From Bacteroidales bacterium UBA5621 (lineage in GTDB: Bacteria; Bacteroidota; Bacteroidia; Bacteroidales; VadinHA17): a stretch of DNA of 10,652 nt. Where the stretch lies: the NCBI GenBank assembly GCA_002424525.1, contig DIKJ01000094.1, positions 3,401-14,052 of the forward strand, given 5' to 3'. Shown here in pieces: positions 6,326-10,652 of the stretch. How positions within the stretch are numbered: position 1 is the first letter of the stretch; every line of letters starts with the position of its first letter. The position numbers and the translations under genes are program-made. The notes beneath the pieces were generated by a model. The model made no database searches, was not told the DNA's origin, and was given only the letters and a program-made list of their open reading frames with translations.

Positions 6326-8896
6326 CTATATTTCTTTGCCTGAAACGATGAATTTTTTTACGTTGATCTCACCGTTTACAACATTAACGAATGGTTTATT
6401 CCCTTTCAACCCGACAGTTCCATACCCCTTTTCTGTTGAAATGAAACTTGTGAAATCGCCCACTTTTGAGTCGATAAACAAAGTCTGATCGACAGCATCG
6501 TAACGAACTCCGGTGAGTCCCTGAAGCATTCCATAGCTGGCCATAGCACGTGCATACCAATGACCGCATTCATATTCATTAAAAGGATTTCGCGTTCTGC
6601 CATCGTAACGTTTCCTGGCTTCCCGGACTATCTCTAATCCTTCCTCAACTTTTCCCATAAACATTAAATGAGAAGCTACCTGGTATTCAATCCCTGTCCA
6701 CACTTCATTGCTATATACGAATGGCAATGTAAGTTCATCACCTTCCGGCCAGCTGCAAAGCAACAAACCACCTTCGCTTCCCAAAGCATAACCAGGCCGC
6801 TGCGGATTGACATGATTGGATAAATTGGATTTGAAGTTGTATTTATGAACCGAAACAAGATGGCTGGTAATTTTTTCATTATTGATGAAATCTTCAAGAC
6901 CTGCCACTTTTCCAATCCATGCACCGAGGATTCCATCAGACAGACAGCCGTTGCCATATTGATACTTCGGGCCCTCTTTTTGCAGGAGTTCGATGGCTTC
7001 AGGTGAATAATTCATGCCTATCCCCACTTTGGAAGCTTCCACCGGATCTTTTGCACGCAAACCTTCTACCTGGATTTTCTGAATAAAATATTCACCGTTA
7101 AATAATTCATTTTCCAGGTATTGTTTTCCTTTTTGAAGTAGCGAATGATAGAATGAAACGTCCTCTCCCATAGCGGTTCCCATTTCAACGATTGCTTTGA
7201 GGGCGCCGAGATAAAAACTGGTACACATTCCATTAGGACCCCAAAACTCAATGTCGTAAGTATTGTGATGTGGTTCTTCTAAAATACCTTTATTCTTTGG
7301 GTCCCAGGCTTCTATACAAAAATCGAGGCTTTGCTTTACATGCGGATAAAGCCTGCGTAGCCAGTTGTTATCGCCCGAAATGCGCCATTCGCGGTACATT
7401 TTCATGATTCCGCCCAGCTGTCCGTCGGCAGCGGCATGGAAATTATGCCCAACCGACGTTTTAATGGGGATAGTTGAACGAAAGCTCTGGTGTCCCATGT
7501 CGTTTTGGTTGATCGTGAACTCGGTTTCCCTTAGCGAACGTTCCAATACCGGGAAAAGGTGTGGAATGGCCTGTGCATAATTCCAGACATGGGTGCAGGA
7601 ACCGTGACAACATCCGGCATCATCGTGACAGCCTTCCCAGGCCCAAAGTTTACCGTCTTTTTGCCGTAGAACTGTTGGCGACTTTAAAATAGTAAGATTG
7701 GCGGCTATCGCTTCAATAACTTCAGGAGGAAGGCTTGAATTATAAAACGCGTCTGCGAATAAATCTGATTTCGTTTTTAAATCGGAATAATTTAAATTCC
7801 AGTATCTCACTACCTCGTCAATGTTTTTAAACCGGCCGGAATACCATGGTTCATAATAAATATCGCTCAAATCACCACAACAATCCTCAGATATGCACGC
7901 CTTTAAATCGGCCTTTAACTGCTCATCGGAAACCGGTCCGAGACCGATTCGTAAATTGGAATGGGGCACATACCAGCTCATCATTAAACGAATGGTTTTT
8001 TCTTCACCGGGTTTTAATTCAAAGGGGACATAAAGTGAAGCGCCCGGTGAATTCTGAGTGGTCGTATCTTTTTCAAAGGTAAATTCCGACAGATCTTTCC
8101 AGAAAACAGTACGCGAATCGAACCAGCCGCCACGAAACCAGCATAAATCAGTAACTGTTTTTGGATCGTCGCAAAACAGGGCAAAATCACCTTTGAAGTG
8201 GGGCTTACCGGGATGACAATCCTGACTGAATAAAATGCCGTTTTTTATTCCTGAGATGGTATGTCCACTTTCGTAGCGTCCTCCCCATTCACTCGGAATT
8301 TCAATTCTCATGAGGTTCTCGGCATGAAATGAAAAGTTGGCTTCCAGTTTTTCCCCACTTGTATTTTTAAATGTGTATTCCAGGCCTCCAACCGGCAAGC
8401 TCGAATTATCCTCGTCGGTTGGGATAAAAGGACTCCACCCGGTAATGGAAACTTCCATCGGGATATCTTTATCCTCCAGCATAATTTTACCAAAAGGGAA
8501 CCTTGTTTCGAATTTTGCTTTTTGGAAACGAGGAAATCCATAGGTCTTTTTACCTGCTCCGTTTCCTGTTTTTAGGTTTCCGAATACTTTCCATTTTTGG
8601 ACCGGGCCTTCTAAAACTTTAGCCCCGTTTTCAATTCCCTTCACGGACAGCGCTGCCATTATAAAGGGTTCATTAAAAATATCCGGTTTATTCCTGACTG
8701 AAACATGTGAAATTGCACCCGTGCCTTCCAGACAGAGCATACCAGCGCCAATCCCACCAATTGGGAATGCCAGCCGATTCAGGTATTCTCCTTCGTAAAA
8801 GGAATTAAACGTATGGCCTTCAGCTTCCTTTTTTTTGTTCTGGCAAGAAACCAATAAGGAAAAGATGAGCAATAAAATGATTCGTTGTTGGTTCAT
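6326..8896 (-). CDS. GH116/DUF608-type glycoside hydrolase, lipoprotein (beta-glucosidase-like)
   Basis: An 856-residue exported enzyme related to bacterial beta-glucosidases and the human non-lysosomal glucosylceramidase. I chose the ATG at 8896 because AAAAAGG lies seven bases upstream; an in-frame ATG at 8920 adds eight residues and lacks such a site. Numbering is from 8896. The lipobox is LVSC (C18), implying a lipid-anchored envelope protein. The N-terminal beta domain (about 35-320) starts with AFPIGGIGAGMLCLEGTGAI, a GH116N hallmark; the C-terminal (alpha/alpha)6 domain spans about 385-820. By alignment from memory with GBA2, the nucleophile is E421 (LWAWEG) and the acid/base D548 (NTYDIEFWGP); E774 and R783 (NEYECGHWYARA) match substrate-binding residues. 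A cysteine-rich loop follows the nucleophile. The protein probably removes terminal beta-linked sugars, complementing the GH9 enzyme downstream. Other DUF608 activities (beta-xyloside, N-acetylglucosaminide) cannot be excluded. Confidence 0.5.
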   Translation of the reverse strand: MNQQRIILLLIFSLLVSCQNKKKEAEGHTFNSFYEGEYLNRLAFPIGGIGAGMLCLEGTGAISHVSVRNKPDIFNEPFIMAALSVKGIENGAKVLEGPVQKWKVFGNLKTGNGAGKKTYGFPRFQKAKFETRFPFGKIMLEDKDIPMEVSITGWSPFIPTDEDNSSLPVGGLEYTFKNTSGEKLEANFSFHAENLMRIEIPSEWGGRYESGHTISGIKNGILFSQDCHPGKPHFKGDFALFCDDPKTVTDLCWFRGGWFDSRTVFWKDLSEFTFEKDTTTQNSPGASLYVPFELKPGEEKTIRLMMSWYVPHSNLRIGLGPVSDEQLKADLKACISEDCCGDLSDIYYEPWYSGRFKNIDEVVRYWNLNYSDLKTKSDLFADAFYNSSLPPEVIEAIAANLTILKSPTVLRQKDGKLWAWEGCHDDAGCCHGSCTHVWNYAQAIPHLFPVLERSLRETEFTINQNDMGHQSFRSTIPIKTSVGHNFHAAADGQLGGIMKMYREWRISGDNNWLRRLYPHVKQSLDFCIEAWDPKNKGILEEPHHNTYDIEFWGPNGMCTSFYLGALKAIVEMGTAMGEDVSFYHSLLQKGKQYLENELFNGEYFIQKIQVEGLRAKDPVEASKVGIGMNYSPEAIELLQKEGPKYQYGNGCLSDGILGAWIGKVAGLEDFINNEKITSHLVSVHKYNFKSNLSNHVNPQRPGYALGSEGGLLLCSWPEGDELTLPFVYSNEVWTGIEYQVASHLMFMGKVEEGLEIVREARKRYDGRTRNPFNEYECGHWYARAMASYGMLQGLTGVRYDAVDQTLFIDSKVGDFTSFISTEKGYGTVGLKGNKPFVNVVNGEINVKKFIVSGKEI

Positions 8897-8903
8897 AGTT
8901 ATA

Positions 8904-8910
8904 CCTTTTT
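8904..8910 (-). promoter_or_regulatory. Ribosome binding site deciding the GH116-type start
   Basis: On the minus strand AAAAAGG ends seven bases before the ATG at 8896. It favours that codon over the in-frame ATG at 8920, which has only AAAAAGTTGA close by, and leaves a compact lipoprotein signal peptide. Confidence 0.5.
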
Positions 8911-8935
8911 GTTTTAACATTCAACTTTTTACAAA

Positions 8936-9037
8936 TCCACCCGCAGCTGGCGGACGACGGTCATCCGTTTGCCATAAACAGTTGCGGGCCGGGACTGGTC
9001 GCCTCCGGAACCAGCGCTCTGACTTACCCGCTGGAAT
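8936..9037. other. GC-rich spacer with inverted repeats at a composition junction
   Basis: This spacer separates the GH13 stop from the GH116-type start. It contains CCGC-AGCTG-GCGG (8941-8953) and the inverted pair CTGGT (8995-8999) / ACCAG (9010-9014) with a ten-base loop. The second would form a modest hairpin in RNA just after the GH13 stop but lacks a T tract. To its left, near 8935, the sequence turns abruptly AT-rich. A minus-strand frame stays open through part of it but has no credible start or family resemblance, so I call no gene. Confidence 0.5.
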
Positions 9038-10450
9038 TTACTTGCTGACACTCAGCGGTAGCCGGGGCGGTGTATCTTTAACATAGACCCGGTAGCTCCA
9101 TCCCGGCAAATCCATGACTCTTGAAAGCGGCCCTGTCCCGCCATTGAAGGCTTCGGTGAAGTCGCCTTCGGGCAGGGCGTCGGTAATAGTCCCGGTAGTC
9201 TGCGAAGCGGAGAAGTTGATGACCACGAACACAACGTTGTCCCCCTTCTTCCGCTCCATGACAAAAAGGTCATCATTGTGGGTAGTATTCAGGTACCGGT
9301 AGTTCCCGTCCCACACTGCGGGATTGTAGCGGTGAATAGCACCCAGGGTGCTGTAGAGATTTGTGAATTCGGGATTCTCCTCCCAATGGATCCAGTCATA
9401 TTCTTTTCCCCATGCATGTGGAATACGTCGGGGATTGTTTATCTCGTTGCCCATGAAATACATCCATTTCCCCGGCATCGTGGCCGCCAGTACGGCAAAG
9501 GCCTTCTGCCCTCCTCCGTAGCGTTCATCCATATTGCCGGGAATTCTCCCAAAGGGCGCCATCCCCACATTTAAGTCGTGGTTGTCGAGGTGGCGCATGC
9601 GCAGGGCGCCATCCGGATACTCAGACAGATCCCGCCGGATATTTTCGTCGATGCGCGAGGCGGGCCCACCCTGCTGGACAATCTCCACGATCATGGTCTT
9701 GAGGTTGCGCCAGTCATAGGTCATGTCGTAGTGCGGGTGGAATCGTGGTCCGTCAGCCTCGGCCAGCATGAATATAGGCTTCATCTTTCTGAGCTCCGGA
9801 ATGAATTCCCTGAACACTTCAGGTAGCGGATCGCTCCCTGCCACGTCAATCCTATACCCGTCGATGTCCACCTCCCGTATCCAGTACTTGAGCGACTCGA
9901 GCATGTACTGACGTGCGTCGGGATTATCGAAGTTCCAGGCCGGCAAGCCCCAGCTCTCGCCCTTGGCCCAGTCCGGATGCAACTTAAGCATGTTGTTGCC
10001 CGGGTGCATGTGCCGCGGGACCATGTCCTGAATCACATACATACCGTTTGCGTGAAGGGCTCTGACCAGATCCTTGTAATCTTGCAGCGAGCCCATGGCC
10101 GGGTTCACCCCCTGGAAGTCGGCAGTCTGAAAATTGTTGCAGCGGATCTGGGCGTCCCAGCTCGTGTCGTCGGAACACGGGTGCACCGGCATGATGTAGA
10201 TAATACCCACGTTCAGCGACTTGAGCCGGGGAATGTCCTTTTCGATTTCCTTGAACCCTCCGGTCTCGTTGTAATAGCGGGGGGCAATCTGGTAGATAGG
10301 CAGGCCCCAGCTCCACTCCGGACCCGCCGGCTGGGCTTGCAGGACAGCGCTACAGAGGAAGGTCAATCCCAAATAGCACAGGGCTCGCTGTAAAAAACCT
10401 GTTGAGAAGCCTTTTTGAATTAACTTTTGTCGTGAAAGTGTGTTTTTCAT
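9038..10450 (-). CDS. Secreted GH13 alpha-amylase family enzyme
   Basis: A 470-residue exported alpha-glucan hydrolase. The first 40 or so residues are a long type I signal (basic start, hydrophobic stretch around 24-37, likely cut near LQAQ-PAG). The (beta/alpha)8 barrel starts at WGLPIYQIAPRYY and runs to about residue 385, followed by a small beta-sandwich domain C. The catalytic triad is visible: nucleophile D202 (GYRIDVAG), acid/base E231 (MLAEADG) and transition-state stabiliser D292 (RHLDNHD). Conserved region I reads DMVPRH (142-147), with Arg where family members normally have Asn. I see no carbohydrate-binding module and no lipobox. It probably cleaves starch or maltooligosaccharides in the periplasm or outside. 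The oxidoreductase stop lies 12 bases upstream, so the two genes are probably co-transcribed. Base composition is clearly GC-richer than in the GH116-type and GH9 genes. The GH13 subfamily and product pattern cannot be decided here. Confidence 0.5.
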   Translation of the reverse strand: MKNTLSRQKLIQKGFSTGFLQRALCYLGLTFLCSAVLQAQPAGPEWSWGLPIYQIAPRYYNETGGFKEIEKDIPRLKSLNVGIIYIMPVHPCSDDTSWDAQIRCNNFQTADFQGVNPAMGSLQDYKDLVRALHANGMYVIQDMVPRHMHPGNNMLKLHPDWAKGESWGLPAWNFDNPDARQYMLESLKYWIREVDIDGYRIDVAGSDPLPEVFREFIPELRKMKPIFMLAEADGPRFHPHYDMTYDWRNLKTMIVEIVQQGGPASRIDENIRRDLSEYPDGALRMRHLDNHDLNVGMAPFGRIPGNMDERYGGGQKAFAVLAATMPGKWMYFMGNEINNPRRIPHAWGKEYDWIHWEENPEFTNLYSTLGAIHRYNPAVWDGNYRYLNTTHNDDLFVMERKKGDNVVFVVINFSASQTTGTITDALPEGDFTEAFNGGTGPLSRVMDLPGWSYRVYVKDTPPRLPLSVSK

Positions 10451-10462
10451 TCTGCTCAGGGT

Positions 10463-10652
10463 TTAGGCCTTTTTCCAGTCTCTGGATTCACGGGTTAGCC
10501 ATGAAGGATTTCCTGTGCCGCCGGTGAAACTGAACCGTGTTGGGTCCCACTTCATCGGTGTATTATTAAAATACAGCTGATTCAACAGATGACAGCAGAT
10601 GGCTGTGCGCCCTCCTGCCTGTTCGCTGGAGACGGGCTTTTTACGGCTTCTT
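10463..10652 (-). CDS. Gfo/Idh/MocA-type oxidoreductase, C-terminal end (partial)
   Basis: An open minus-strand frame enters from the right edge and ends with TAA at 10463-10465, giving the last 62 residues of a protein. The tail has GGRTAICCHLLNQLY, then MKWDPTRFSFTGG and SWLTRESRDW. This arrangement (a Cys/His-bearing helix, then K-W-D-P, then a short basic and aromatic ending) is what I know from the C-termini of Bacteroidota Gfo/Idh/MocA oxidoreductases, which use NAD(P) to oxidise or reduce sugars and cyclitols. The Rossmann fold and catalytic Lys-Pro motif would lie outside the window, so the family call rests on the tail alone. Only 12 bases separate its stop from the GH13 start, implying an operon. 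Export, if any, cannot be judged. Confidence 0.5.
   Translation of the reverse strand, partial: RSRKKPVSSEQAGGRTAICCHLLNQLYFNNTPMKWDPTRFSFTGGTGNPSWLTRESRDWKKA

Noticed and set aside
8835..9086. Plus-strand 83-residue frame across the spacer at 8936-9037
   Set aside because: Overlaps the ends of two well-supported minus-strand genes and shows no family resemblance or ribosome binding site.
9977..10393. 138-residue plus-strand frame antisense to the GH13 gene
   Set aside because: A shadow frame favoured by high G+C; the minus strand carries a full set of GH13 motifs.

Overview
The window looks like Bacteroidota (Bacteroidales or a relative) carbohydrate-utilisation DNA. Reasons: the enzyme repertoire (GH9, GH116-type, DUF4038/GH140-type and GH13 hydrolases), exported lipoprotein enzymes with short lipoboxes, mostly weak Shine-Dalgarno signals, and spacers holding short degenerate repeats of a kind I recall from that phylum. 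The assignment is inferred from gene content; no marker gene is present.

Layout. Three plus-strand genes occupy 82-3496: a GRP/RhaT-like sugar permease, a secreted DUF4038 (GH140-like) glycoside hydrolase, and a TIM-barrel sugar isomerase/epimerase. After a 175-base AT-rich convergent spacer, everything to the right edge is on the minus strand. Reading in the direction of transcription (right to left): the C-terminal end of a Gfo/Idh/MocA-type oxidoreductase (cut by the edge), a secreted GH13 alpha-amylase 12 bases behind it, then a GH116-type lipoprotein and a GH9 lipoprotein. I see no RNA gene, CRISPR array, transposase or integrase. No SusC/SusD pair or regulator lies inside the window, so this is at most part of a polysaccharide utilisation locus.

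How the genes may work together. The plus-strand cassette could release a sugar outside the cytoplasm (DUF4038 enzyme), import it (permease) and rearrange it (isomerase). On the minus strand, GH9 (endo-acting on beta-glucan) and the GH116-type enzyme (exo-acting, beta-glucosidase-like) form a plausible pair. The GH13 enzyme attacks alpha-glucan and is probably co-transcribed with the oxidoreductase. These links are inference from families and order.

Notable structure outside genes. Four spacers each carry a different repeat or inverted-repeat element. Base composition changes in blocks: the GH9/GH116 pair is clearly AT-richer than the GH13/oxidoreductase pair, with an abrupt switch near 8935. 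I did not find convincing evidence of an undescribed system; the strongest leads are the compositional junction, the repeat-loaded spacers and some atypical active-site motifs.
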